NCBI GenBank assembly: GCA_001516765.1
Contig: LOCH01000023.1
Span: 1-8,677, forward strand
DNA: 8,677 nt
Direction: 5' to 3'
From: Vulcanisaeta sp. MG_3
Lineage (GTDB): Archaea; Thermoproteota; Thermoprotei; Thermoproteales; Thermocladiaceae
Under the pieces are notes generated by a model, which saw nothing but the letters and a program-made list of their open reading frames with translations, was not told the origin of the DNA and did no database searches. Each line of letters begins with the position of its first letter. Position 1 is the first letter of the stretch. The translations under genes were made by a program, and so were the position numbers. Below are positions 1-6,731 of this stretch, in pieces.

Positions 1-822
1 TTAGGTGGAGAAGCGGGCGGTGCTGAGGGAGGTGGTGTTGTTGAGTCTGAGGAGTACTATAGGATAATGTTCCCTAAGGGCAAGGAGTTTAGGTATGTAT
101 TCACGGCATTGGCCAATTTACTCCAGGAAACGAATTTCGTGATTGATACTGAAGGTATTAAGATGAAGTCGATAGATCCAAGCAAGGTATCATTAATTAT
201 ATTGAATATACCAGGCTCAAGTCTCGAGGAATACAGTGTCACTAAGGAGTTGAAGGTAGGCATAAGCTTCGACCTAGTCAAGAAGATATTGAAGAGGATT
301 GGAGCTAGAGATAAGGTAGAGCTTGGTGTGGACATGGGTAAAAACAAGTTCTTCATAACTATATACACCAAGAAGGGTAAGGAGGGTGGTTTCCATAGAA
401 GGTTTGGTATACCAATAATTAACATAGCGGAGGAGGAGGTGCCGGAGCCCAAGTTGGAGTACCCGGTCAGGGTTAGGATGGACATGGACGCATTTCTAGA
501 CATAATAAGCGCTGCTGGTGAGATCTCGGATTCCGTGAAGTTCGTAGCTAATGAGGATAAGTTCTCGATAATTGCTGAGGGTGAGGGTGGTAAGGCCCTA
601 GAAACCACATACACGAGCAGTGATGAGGTATTTTATGAATACTCGGTTCAGGGATCTCATAATTCGACATACGCCATAGAGTTATTACTGGACTTTGTTA
701 GACCCATGAGGCAGGTGAGTGATACGGTCACTATAGAGTTTGACAATAATAAGCCTCTGAAGTTAACAATGGATTTCGCAATAGGGTCATTGCAATTTTA
801 CCTAGCACCAAGGGTTGCTTAA
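1..822 (+). CDS. pcn: DNA polymerase sliding clamp PCNA (5' end outside window)
   Basis: This is the ring-shaped processivity clamp that encircles DNA and tethers the replicative polymerase, FEN1 and ligase. Two PCNA folds can be followed. Numbering from the Met at base 67, the conserved loop GIKMKSIDPSKV lies at residues 30-41, the interdomain connecting loop that receives PIP-box partners at about 117-135 (EVPEPKLEYPVRVRM), and the family-typical C-terminal LAPRV at 246-250. The frame has no stop and no ATG, GTG or TTG from base 1 to base 66. The preceding codons read ...EEYYRI, which aligns with the first beta strand of other archaeal PCNAs (Sulfolobus FKIVYP versus YRIMFP here). Starting at base 67 would therefore remove half of that strand. 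I infer that translation begins upstream of the window and that the protein carries a Gly/Glu/Ala-rich N-terminal extension. Oligomeric state (homo- or heterotrimer) cannot be read from the sequence. The gene converges with 834-1745, leaving 11 bp between stop codons. Confidence 0.93.
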   Translation, partial: LGGEAGGAEGGGVVESEEYYRIMFPKGKEFRYVFTALANLLQETNFVIDTEGIKMKSIDPSKVSLIILNIPGSSLEEYSVTKELKVGISFDLVKKILKRIGARDKVELGVDMGKNKFFITIYTKKGKEGGFHRRFGIPIINIAEEEVPEPKLEYPVRVRMDMDAFLDIISAAGEISDSVKFVANEDKFSIIAEGEGGKALETTYTSSDEVFYEYSVQGSHNSTYAIELLLDFVRPMRQVSDTVTIEFDNNKPLKLTMDFAIGSLQFYLAPRVA

Positions 823-833
823 TCAAATAATTC

Positions 834-1745
834 CTAGACGTTGTATTTAATGGAGAGATAGTCCCGCGGAGGAATTATGATGGGCACTAGCTGAGTTAGG
901 TTTACATCAAGGAACATACCCTTAACAGAGCCCTCTCTAGGCTTAAAATCTAGAGAGAATTCAATAGCGTGAGCACTCCAATTACCAATGAATAGTAATC
1001 CATGCCCATTTCTCGACTCAATCCTAGCAATTACGTGATCATTAGATACGCTCCTAACCTCATAATCATTACTGAGTACGGACCTCCCACCATTGATATT
1101 AATGTTTAAATCACTAACAACGTAAGCCCTACCCAAACTAATGATGAGTATTAGATAGTGGTCATCGAAGTACGCAAGGATCCAATTTAGGTGAGGTAGT
1201 ACCTTCGTATCTACCGTAATGTGCGTAGGCCATACTATCGGATTAAGCATGGACAAGAATGTTAAGTATTTCAGCTCATCGGGAGTTGACGAACGAAGCA
1301 GCTCATCATAGACCTCGAGACCTAGGGTAGGTAAGTTATACCTGGTGAGGGCGATCGATAGTTTCGAGATTTCTAGGGGGCTTAGATCATTTAACCTTAA
1401 GTAGTATCTATATAGTGCATTTATCGCCCTTGAGTATTCATAGATTCTATTTGAGAGACACAGCAGCTCATCGGTGCAATTTTTCCTTAGTTCACCTCTA
1501 GTCTTAGTAAGTTCGTTCTTTAGATTAAGCAGGGCTTTTATGCTTCGCTCCCTTCGTAGCCTCTGGTTTATACTTATATACCTCATTATTGGTTCATCAT
1601 TAATACACTGATCGACAGTGACGCCTAATAGCTCGTACGCGTTCCATAACCAAGGCATGTAATCGCACCTAGGCGTTACATCAACGCCCTTACCTAATGC
1701 TAACACGTAATCCCTCCTTGATGTAAAAACCTCAAGGTGTATCAT
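834..1745 (-). CDS. Unrecognised 303-aa protein with beta-rich C-terminal domain, last gene of glmS operon
   Basis: I do not recognise this family. Residues 56-118 look strongly helical and charged (QRLRRERSIKALLNLKNEL onward), possibly a short coiled coil. Residues 190-303 alternate in a beta pattern. The last 75 residues (VIARIES, then LLFIGNWSAHAIEFSL, then a proline-rich IIIPPRDYLSIKY end) resemble in layout the small C-terminal beta sandwich of alpha-amylase-superfamily enzymes. No glycosidase catalytic barrel is present, so this is a fold guess only. There is no signal peptide or transmembrane helix; four cysteines occur at 27, 47, 90 and 96. The ATG lies 7 bp after the stop of the GlmU-like gene with no promoter between them, so it is cotranscribed with glmS and the GlmU-like gene. 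A link to amino-sugar or glycan metabolism is inferred from context only. I see no Shine-Dalgarno motif at the start. Confidence 0.75.
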   Translation of the reverse strand: MIHLEVFTSRRDYVLALGKGVDVTPRCDYMPWLWNAYELLGVTVDQCINDEPIMRYISINQRLRRERSIKALLNLKNELTKTRGELRKNCTDELLCLSNRIYEYSRAINALYRYYLRLNDLSPLEISKLSIALTRYNLPTLGLEVYDELLRSSTPDELKYLTFLSMLNPIVWPTHITVDTKVLPHLNWILAYFDDHYLILIISLGRAYVVSDLNININGGRSVLSNDYEVRSVSNDHVIARIESRNGHGLLFIGNWSAHAIEFSLDFKPREGSVKGMFLDVNLTQLVPIIIPPRDYLSIKYNV

Positions 1746-1752
1746 GAATGGG

Positions 1753-2949
1753 CTACTTTAATATTGAAAGTGGTTGTATGTATTTATTTGCCTCAACTAT
1801 AGATCCTGGGTATATTACGGAGTTGGCGCCTATCCTAGTTCCCGGCCCAACTATTGCGCCTAATTTTGCCAACTGCTTACCCTTAATAATAACGGGCGAC
1901 AGGTGTGACACCTCAACGCCGGTGGGTAACACGTTTAGTGTAACAACACCCGGTTCTATTGTGCTTTCATCACCAATTATTGAGCTACCTATGAATGAAC
2001 CCCTACCTACAGTGGCTTTGCGTCCAATGAGTGACTCCGTTATCTCAGCGTCAGCACCTATAACGGCGCCCTCCTCCAGCGATGTATTGTTCCTAATGAT
2101 CGCATTATTACCGACATAAACGTCATTACCGATGTACACAGGCCCCCTAATTATTGCACCATGATCCACCTTTGCACCGGCATCTATTACTACGGGACCT
2201 TCGACCATAGCCTTTGGTGATATATCGGCATCCTTACTAACCCTAGCCTCACTCAAGTCACTTAATAAATACTTAATAGCTGATAGTAGGTCCCATGGAT
2301 AGCTGACATCAACAAACCACCCGCTCCATAGTGCGACATTAACATTGCCTCTAAACAATCTTAACGCACCATTAATATCGCCATCTAGCTCATAAAGTGA
2401 GTTTAAGAAGTCCCTCTCGGTAACGAGTATTCCTGTCCACGCATAACCAGATTTATGCGTTGAAACCTTGTTAATCACGACACCATCGACCACCTCAACC
2501 TCGAAATACCCCTGTAAATCTGACAATGGTGTCATAAGCACGGTTATAGCCTTCCCGGAATTTACGTGACTATTCAACGCTAATTCATAAGCTTCCTGAG
2601 GCAGCACTACGTCACCAAACGATATTAATGTGGTACCTTTACCGGAAACCTCCTTCACCATTTTCAATGCGCTATTTAGATCATCACCACCTTGCCCAAT
2701 ACTCTCTAAAGAAACTCCCTCAAAGTAACGTCCCAACTCGTTACTTATTCTCTGGGGATTTCGGGAAATTACGTACATCCTCTTCAGTCCTAGTTGCACC
2801 AAGTTCTTTATAGGGTAATAAATTAACGGTTTTCCGAGTAATCGAATGAGTGATTTCTCAAGGTGCGGTGTCAGTGGCTCCATATTAGTGCCTTTACCGC
2901 CACCTAGTACCACACCAATTACTTCCCTTGAGTAGCCCATGGCTATCAC
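1753..2949 (-). CDS. GlmU-like nucleotidyltransferase / left-handed beta-helix protein with altered active-site residues
   Basis: The protein has two domains, like the archaeal bifunctional sugar-1-phosphate nucleotidylyltransferase/acetyltransferases (about 400 aa, e.g. Sulfolobus ST0452) that make UDP-GlcNAc from GlcN-1-P. Residues 10-230 form the nucleotidyltransferase fold: glycine loop LGGGKGTNMEPLT at 15-27, GKP at 39-41, metal-binding Asp113 in FGDVVLP, and WFVDVSYPWDLL at 211-222. Residues 240-395 are hexapeptide repeats of a left-handed beta helix. Two oddities stand out. The loop Arg usual in GTR is Asn22, and the flanking PKP is EKS (Lys32 kept). In the acetyltransferase part, the HxxY catalytic pair aligns with Arg316 and Phe319. 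Function may thus be altered. The GTG start at 2949 overlaps the glmS stop by 4 bp (GTGA); an ATG at 2940, 5 nt after that stop and preceded by GAGTGAT, is an equally good start and would remove three residues. Family assignment is firm; activity is not. Confidence 0.88.
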   Translation of the reverse strand: MIAMGYSREVIGVVLGGGKGTNMEPLTPHLEKSLIRLLGKPLIYYPIKNLVQLGLKRMYVISRNPQRISNELGRYFEGVSLESIGQGGDDLNSALKMVKEVSGKGTTLISFGDVVLPQEAYELALNSHVNSGKAITVLMTPLSDLQGYFEVEVVDGVVINKVSTHKSGYAWTGILVTERDFLNSLYELDGDINGALRLFRGNVNVALWSGWFVDVSYPWDLLSAIKYLLSDLSEARVSKDADISPKAMVEGPVVIDAGAKVDHGAIIRGPVYIGNDVYVGNNAIIRNNTSLEEGAVIGADAEITESLIGRKATVGRGSFIGSSIIGDESTIEPGVVTLNVLPTGVEVSHLSPVIIKGKQLAKLGAIVGPGTRIGANSVIYPGSIVEANKYIQPLSILK

Positions 2950-4781
2950 TCTACAGTAACGGTCTTCGCCAAGTTCCTTGGTTTATCTGGATCATAGCCC
3001 TTAGCAACCGCTGTATAGTACGCAAGTAACTGCATGGGGACTACATACACTATGGGGGCCACCCTATAATCAATATTAGGCATCTCAAGGGTTACATTCA
3101 GTAATTCCTTGAATTTGCCCACGTACTTCTCAGGAACTAAACCTATTGTGTATGCATCCCTAGCCTTCATCTCCATTACATTACCGAGCAAGGCATCCAC
3201 GTTATCGTCATCTAATATCGAGAATACGACGGGATACCCACCCTCGACCAGCGCTATTGGGCCGTGCTTGCTCTCACCGGCTGGGTATGCCTCGGCATGT
3301 ATGTAGGCTATCTCCTTCAACTTTAACGCACCCTCCATACTCAATGGGACGCCAATACCCCTACTCAGGTAATATGCACTCTGTTTCCTGCTTATGTATC
3401 CACTAAGAGCCTTAACTTTACCTTCGACGCTAGCCATTACACCCTGGACTAGGTTGGGCACCTTATTGAGCAAATCCATCATGTCCCTATACTCATTATT
3501 CGTAAGCTTCCCCATAGCAATCCCCATTTTGAGGGCTAATACTGTTAGTACCACGAGTTGTGTCGTGAAGGTTTTCGTGGCCGCAACACCAATCTCGGGA
3601 CCGGCTCTGGTGTATATTACGTAGTTCGACTCTCTAGGTATTGCGCTATCGATCACGTTGGATACAGCAACTATCTTAGCACCTCTCTCCCTAAATGCCC
3701 TAATGGCAACTAACGTATCTATTGTCTCACCAGACTGGCTAATTGCTATCGCTATATCCCCATCACTAATGGAATTGAGGTACTTCTTGTACTCTGATGA
3801 TATTAAAGTATGCGTGTCAAGCCCCAGCATTGAGGTGAATAGGTAATCGCCAATGAGGCCGGCGTGGTACGAAGTACCCGCACCTAGGATGAAGACCTTC
3901 CTGGAGTTCAGTATGGCGTTAATTACCTCATTAAATGCCTTCTCGTCAATACCCGCCAATGTCGAGTTGATTGCTATGGGTTGCTCATGTATTTCCTTAA
4001 GCATGAAGTGCGGATAACCCTCCTTACTGGCCATCTCCGGTGTCCAACTTATGAGCCTAATCCTCTCCTCCACATTAACGGGTAACCCATCCCTCTCGAT
4101 ATAGACCTTGCCGGGCTCAATGTAACCATACTCCCCATCTCTAAGTACAATGACCGTGTTTGTGAACTCGAGAAAGGCTGGGATATCACTGGCGATGAAG
4201 TTGGCACCATTGCCAATACCGATAACCAACGGTGAGGTATTCCTCGCAAAATACAGTCTATTTGGCTCCTGGGCCATGACAACAACGAATGCGTAGGCGC
4301 CACGTATTTTTGAAAGAGCAGCCTTGAAGGCATCAAATGGTTTATAGCCCATCCTTAAATACTCCTCTATCAAGTGAGCCAAAACCTCGGTATCAGTTTC
4401 ACTCCTAAACACGTGTCCTTTCCTGATCAATTCTTCCTTAAGTTCTAAGAAGTTCGAGATTATGCCATTATGAACAACGGCAACTCTTCCCGTGCAATCT
4501 GTATGTGGGTGTGCATTCTCATCGCTTGGTTTACCATGAGTAGCCCACCTGGTGTGTCCAATGGCTGTTAACCCATCAACCTCATCGAAGCTTAACCTGA
4601 CGCTGACCTCAGCAATCTTACCCTTACCCTTCCTAACCTCTATACTACTGCCCTTAATTACGGCTATACCAACAGAGTCATAACCCCTATACTCCAACCT
4701 CTCAAGGCACCTCCTGACCACCTTACCAATGGGTTCCCTAAAGTTGCCCTGTAGAGACGTAATGCCAATAATACCACACAT
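2946..4781 (-). CDS. glmS: Glutamine--fructose-6-phosphate aminotransferase (isomerizing)
   Basis: GlmS makes glucosamine-6-phosphate from fructose-6-phosphate and glutamine, the first committed step to UDP-GlcNAc. It appears complete at 611 residues, the usual length. The start MCGIIGI supplies the N-terminal nucleophile Cys of the class II glutaminase domain (about 2-240), with RWATHG at 78-83 and HNGIISNF at 104-111. Two SIS sugar-isomerase domains follow: LGAGTSYHAG at 299-308, SQSGET at 349-353 and GVAATKTF at 398-405 in the first; KLKEIAYIHAEAY at 487-499 and ESKHGP with catalytic His506 in the second. The canonical tail PRNLAKTVTVE carries the Lys at 606 used in sugar-ring opening. All expected catalytic residues are present. 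It lies 53 bp after nep1, with a TATA-like box in that gap, and is the first gene of a three-gene operon. There is no room upstream for a bacterial-type glmS ribozyme. Confidence 0.98.
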   Translation of the reverse strand: MCGIIGITSLQGNFREPIGKVVRRCLERLEYRGYDSVGIAVIKGSSIEVRKGKGKIAEVSVRLSFDEVDGLTAIGHTRWATHGKPSDENAHPHTDCTGRVAVVHNGIISNFLELKEELIRKGHVFRSETDTEVLAHLIEEYLRMGYKPFDAFKAALSKIRGAYAFVVVMAQEPNRLYFARNTSPLVIGIGNGANFIASDIPAFLEFTNTVIVLRDGEYGYIEPGKVYIERDGLPVNVEERIRLISWTPEMASKEGYPHFMLKEIHEQPIAINSTLAGIDEKAFNEVINAILNSRKVFILGAGTSYHAGLIGDYLFTSMLGLDTHTLISSEYKKYLNSISDGDIAIAISQSGETIDTLVAIRAFRERGAKIVAVSNVIDSAIPRESNYVIYTRAGPEIGVAATKTFTTQLVVLTVLALKMGIAMGKLTNNEYRDMMDLLNKVPNLVQGVMASVEGKVKALSGYISRKQSAYYLSRGIGVPLSMEGALKLKEIAYIHAEAYPAGESKHGPIALVEGGYPVVFSILDDDNVDALLGNVMEMKARDAYTIGLVPEKYVGKFKELLNVTLEMPNIDYRVAPIVYVVPMQLLAYYTAVAKGYDPDKPRNLAKTVTVE

Positions 4782-4815
4782 GAGTAGGCACTTATCCCTA
4801 AAACAGGCTTTAGAG

Positions 4816-4824
4816 ATTAATAAG
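4816..4824 (-). promoter_or_regulatory. TATA box of the glmS operon
   Basis: On the minus strand the nep1-glmS gap contains CTTATTAAT centred about 39 nt before the glmS ATG. A start site about 26 nt downstream would leave a leader of roughly 13 nt. No clear Shine-Dalgarno is visible in that leader. This would be the promoter for glmS, the GlmU-like gene and the unknown gene after it. Confidence 0.5.
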
Positions 4825-4834
4825 TATTTCAGCG

Positions 4835-5524
4835 TTAGATAAGAATGCCGAGTCTAGTCTCCAGGGAAGATAATATCCTACACAGTATTGATGCGGTATC
4901 CATCGTGTACTTACCAATCTTAAATACATCATCAGCTAATGAGTAGGTGCCATCACTAAAGGATCCTCTTGGAAACCCACCAATCATTATCAATGGCACC
5001 CTGAAACTCATTAAGTAATTGATGAAATCACCCATGGTGATTTCCCTCCCCTTAACATCATCAAGGAGAATCTTACGATCAGGCCTCTCCGCATTAAACA
5101 CATACTTAACATCACCACCTAATATCTTAAATAAGGGTTTACCCACAGGCGGCACCTTACCCTCCTTAAATAATTGGCTCATAAGGCCTATGAAATTGTT
5201 GTAATTACGAGGCGGCCTGACTTCGGGATCCACGTCAATTATGACATTACCTATCGTATGTATGTAAGTCTTGATGAATCCATTACGTACCAGTAAACTA
5301 CTCTGAATCGTCAGTAACGCTTGGTGGATAATATCAGGCCTACCCCTCTTTTCAGCGTTACTTAATTTAATCATTGCACTATGATGTCTTGCTCTATCGA
5401 GAATCAAGTACCTTGGTTCTCTACGCATTCTCCTTGCATCCCTAATTATTACTGGGTCGCCCAATAGCTCCTTAGGTATCGTTTCGAGTGAGGACTCCAT
5501 CAATAATATTACTAGGTGTTCCAC
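4835..5524 (-). CDS. nep1: 16S rRNA pseudouridine N1-methyltransferase Nep1 (Emg1)
   Basis: Nep1 is a SPOUT-class, SAM-dependent enzyme that N1-methylates a conserved pseudouridine in helix 35 of small-subunit rRNA, and it assists 40S/30S biogenesis. Recognisable blocks are KRGRPDIIHQALL at 59-71, YIHT at 87-90, DPEVRPPRNYNNFIGLM at 99-115, the SAM-site loop IGGFPRGSF at 181-189, and the C-terminal helix after KIGKYTMD at 202-209 that closes the trefoil knot. Length (229 aa) fits the family. The start is GTG: the first residues HLVILLMESSLETIP match the first beta strand of other archaeal Nep1 proteins (IILAKSALELIP in Methanocaldococcus), so the later Met9 would be too short. The gene lies 19 nt after the GNAT gene but has its own AT-rich box 27 nt before the GTG, implying a leaderless mRNA. 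It sits next to glmS without an obvious functional link. Confidence 0.95.
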   Translation of the reverse strand: MEHLVILLMESSLETIPKELLGDPVIIRDARRMRREPRYLILDRARHHSAMIKLSNAEKRGRPDIIHQALLTIQSSLLVRNGFIKTYIHTIGNVIIDVDPEVRPPRNYNNFIGLMSQLFKEGKVPPVGKPLFKILGGDVKYVFNAERPDRKILLDDVKGREITMGDFINYLMSFRVPLIMIGGFPRGSFSDGTYSLADDVFKIGKYTMDTASILCRILSSLETRLGILI

Positions 5525-5543
5525 GCAAGCTTTGTTTTGTTTG

Positions 5544-6038
5544 CTAATTTAAAAATTGATCAACATTTATTGCCTGGAGATTAAATATTGTGGTGCATTC
5601 ATCGTACATACACTTTATTACGCCATGGAACTTCCTCGATATTGCCAGTATCCTGTAATTATCTGGCGTTGTGTTCGCTATCAATGTCTTAGCACCCCTA
5701 CTCCTTAGGTCATTTATTGCGTAGGCTACAAGTCTCGTACCTATACCCTTACCCTGGTAGTTATCCCTAACGGCAATAGCCATTTCATAACATCCATCAC
5801 TTAGATAAACAGCCTCTAGAACACCAACGAGTTTTCCATCGACGTAAGCTCCATACACGATATTACGTGAGTCTGAGAAGACGGACCTAACGTATTTCTC
5901 GAAATCCTTAAAGAATCCCCTAAACCTATAATAAATACTTTCACTGCTTAATGAGTTATATAGATCAATAACCTCCTTTTCATTATCGGGCCTAAGTATC
6001 TTAAATTCAGGCTTAATTAATGGTTTCGCGATGCTCAT
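5544..6038 (-). CDS. GNAT-family N-acetyltransferase (Pat-like)
   Basis: A single-domain Gcn5-related acetyltransferase of 164 aa, predicted to be soluble. The acetyl-CoA pyrophosphate-binding motif is RDNYQGKGIGTRLV at 91-104 (Q-x-x-G-x-G at 95-100), preceded by the central strands VGVLEAVYL (71-79) and EMAIAV (85-90). The N-terminal stretch LYNSLSSESIYYRFRGFF (27-43, split here only by eye) resembles the LSxESxYxRF signature of protein acetyltransferases of the Pat/PatZ type, including the small Sulfolobus Pat that acetylates the chromatin protein Alba. That substrate is an inference, not shown by the sequence. The ATG at 6038 is chosen because no in-frame start lies closely upstream and a TATA box lies 33 nt before it. 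It is followed after 19 nt by nep1 and preceded by a 177 bp non-coding gap after rps13, so it probably starts its own transcript. Confidence 0.88.
   Translation of the reverse strand: MSIAKPLIKPEFKILRPDNEKEVIDLYNSLSSESIYYRFRGFFKDFEKYVRSVFSDSRNIVYGAYVDGKLVGVLEAVYLSDGCYEMAIAVRDNYQGKGIGTRLVAYAINDLRSRGAKTLIANTTPDNYRILAISRKFHGVIKCMYDECTTIFNLQAINVDQFLN
5547..5555 (-). promoter_or_regulatory. TATA box of nep1 (leaderless)
   Basis: The minus strand reads ATTTAAAAATT-like AT-rich sequence (box TTTTTAAAT by complement) at the very 3' end of the GNAT gene. Its centre lies about 27 nt before the nep1 GTG, the spacing expected if transcription starts at the start codon itself. No Shine-Dalgarno precedes the GTG, in agreement. 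Confidence 0.5.
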
Positions 6039-6066
6039 ACTTGATCATGATTCATCATTGTGTATC

Positions 6067-6075
6067 CTTTTAAAT
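6067..6075 (-). promoter_or_regulatory. TATA box of the GNAT gene
   Basis: The minus strand carries ATTTAAAAG, preceded by the purine-rich GAGAAAG, a plausible BRE. It is centred about 33 nt before the ATG, giving a predicted leader of about 7 nt. Confidence 0.55.
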
Positions 6076-6159
6076 TACTTTCTCTTCGAGTGTAAAATGC
6101 ACCTAGTCAAACTACAATATATAAAGAAATAACGATAAACACACATGAGAGCTTATGCA

Positions 6160-6200
6160 TTCAATAAAATAATAAATTAGAGAATGGAATGAAAAAGGAT
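6160..6200 (-). terminator. Possible U-rich terminator of rps13
   Basis: Read on the minus strand, the first 60 nt after the rps13 stop contain a run of five T (complement of 6192-6196) and then a T/A-rich stretch ending TTTATTATTTTATTG. Archaeal RNA polymerase terminates at such U-rich tracts without a hairpin. The rest of the 177 bp gap (6039-6215) holds the GNAT promoter and nothing else that I can identify. Confidence 0.35.
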
Positions 6201-6215
6201 GGAATTAGGATTGAA

Positions 6216-6692
6216 TTATTTACTTCCACCGCCACCAGCTCCCCCAGCGGTCTTACCTTTAGTTACGCCTACCGTTAGCCCCAGCCTACCAGTCGTCCTG
6301 GTCCTCTGGCCCCTAACCTTAAGCCCCAGGTTGTGCCTAATGCCCTTCCAGCTTCTTAACTTCTTCATTAAATCAACATCCTTCTTAGCCGCAAGCACCA
6401 GGTCAGCACCAATTAGGTGCATGTTCCTACCACTCTCTGGATCTTTTGGCCTATTCACAAACCACCCAGGCGCGAATTGGTATAGGTTCCTGACCGCCCA
6501 ATCAAGCTTCCTGATTGTTTCATCATCAAGCTGTCCCAACCTAATTGTTGGATTCACGCCAATGTACCTGCATATGGCGTATGCGGTTGATATACCGATA
6601 CCCCTTATCTTAGTTAATGCATAGGCTACTGGCTTAAAGCCGTCCAAATCCGTATCCCCAATCCTCACTATCTGCCTAATCTCCTGTGACAT
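6216..6692 (-). CDS. rps13: 30S ribosomal protein S13 (uS13)
   Basis: uS13 sits in the head of the small subunit and contacts the large subunit and P-site tRNA. The helix-two turn-helix motif with KIRGIGISTAYAIC at 28-41 and the basic tail with SWKGIRHNLGLKVRGQRTRT at 114-133 are diagnostic of the archaeal/eukaryotic form. The 158-aa length fits archaea. The C-terminus ends in a lysine, glycine and serine tail (GGAGGGGSK). The ATG is supported by a TATA box 28 nt upstream, implying a leaderless message. In many archaea rps13 is followed by rps4, rps11 and rpoD; here it is followed by a 177 bp gap and an unrelated GNAT gene, so it appears to be a single-gene transcript. Confidence 0.97.
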   Translation of the reverse strand: MSQEIRQIVRIGDTDLDGFKPVAYALTKIRGIGISTAYAICRYIGVNPTIRLGQLDDETIRKLDWAVRNLYQFAPGWFVNRPKDPESGRNMHLIGADLVLAAKKDVDLMKKLRSWKGIRHNLGLKVRGQRTRTTGRLGLTVGVTKGKTAGGAGGGGSK

Positions 6693-6715
6693 TCGAAGCC
6701 TAGTCCCTGAGCCGG

Positions 6716-6725
6716 TATTTAAATT
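6716..6725 (-). promoter_or_regulatory. TATA box of rps13 (leaderless)
   Basis: AATTTAAATA on the minus strand, centred about 28 nt before the ATG, lies in the 39 nt gap after the pyrophosphorylase gene. The spacing implies that the transcript starts at or within a nucleotide or two of the start codon. Confidence 0.65.
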
Positions 6726-6731
6726 TTAATT

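Noticed and set aside
57..614. 185-aa minus-strand ORF opposite PCNA
   Set aside because: It is the antisense of a clearly conserved PCNA frame and its sequence has no recognisable domain.
1748..2119. 123-aa plus-strand ORF opposite the GlmU-like beta-helix region
   Set aside because: Periodic codons of the hexapeptide repeats keep the antisense frame open; no independent coding signal.
4049..4336. 95-aa minus-strand ORF within glmS
   Set aside because: It lies in another frame of the intact glmS gene and shows no domain.
4782..4834. glmS ribozyme or riboswitch upstream of glmS
   Set aside because: Only 53 nt separate nep1 and glmS, most of it promoter; the bacterial ribozyme needs far more sequence and is not known from archaea.
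6010..6060. C/D box sRNA suggested by ATGATGA (minus strand, 6052-6058) and a later CTGA
   Set aside because: The boxes are about 35-40 nt apart without D'/C' boxes at guide spacing, and the CTGA lies inside the GNAT coding region; chance is more likely.
6199..6624. 141-aa plus-strand ORF opposite rps13
   Set aside because: Proline/leucine-rich translation of the antisense strand of a ribosomal protein gene.
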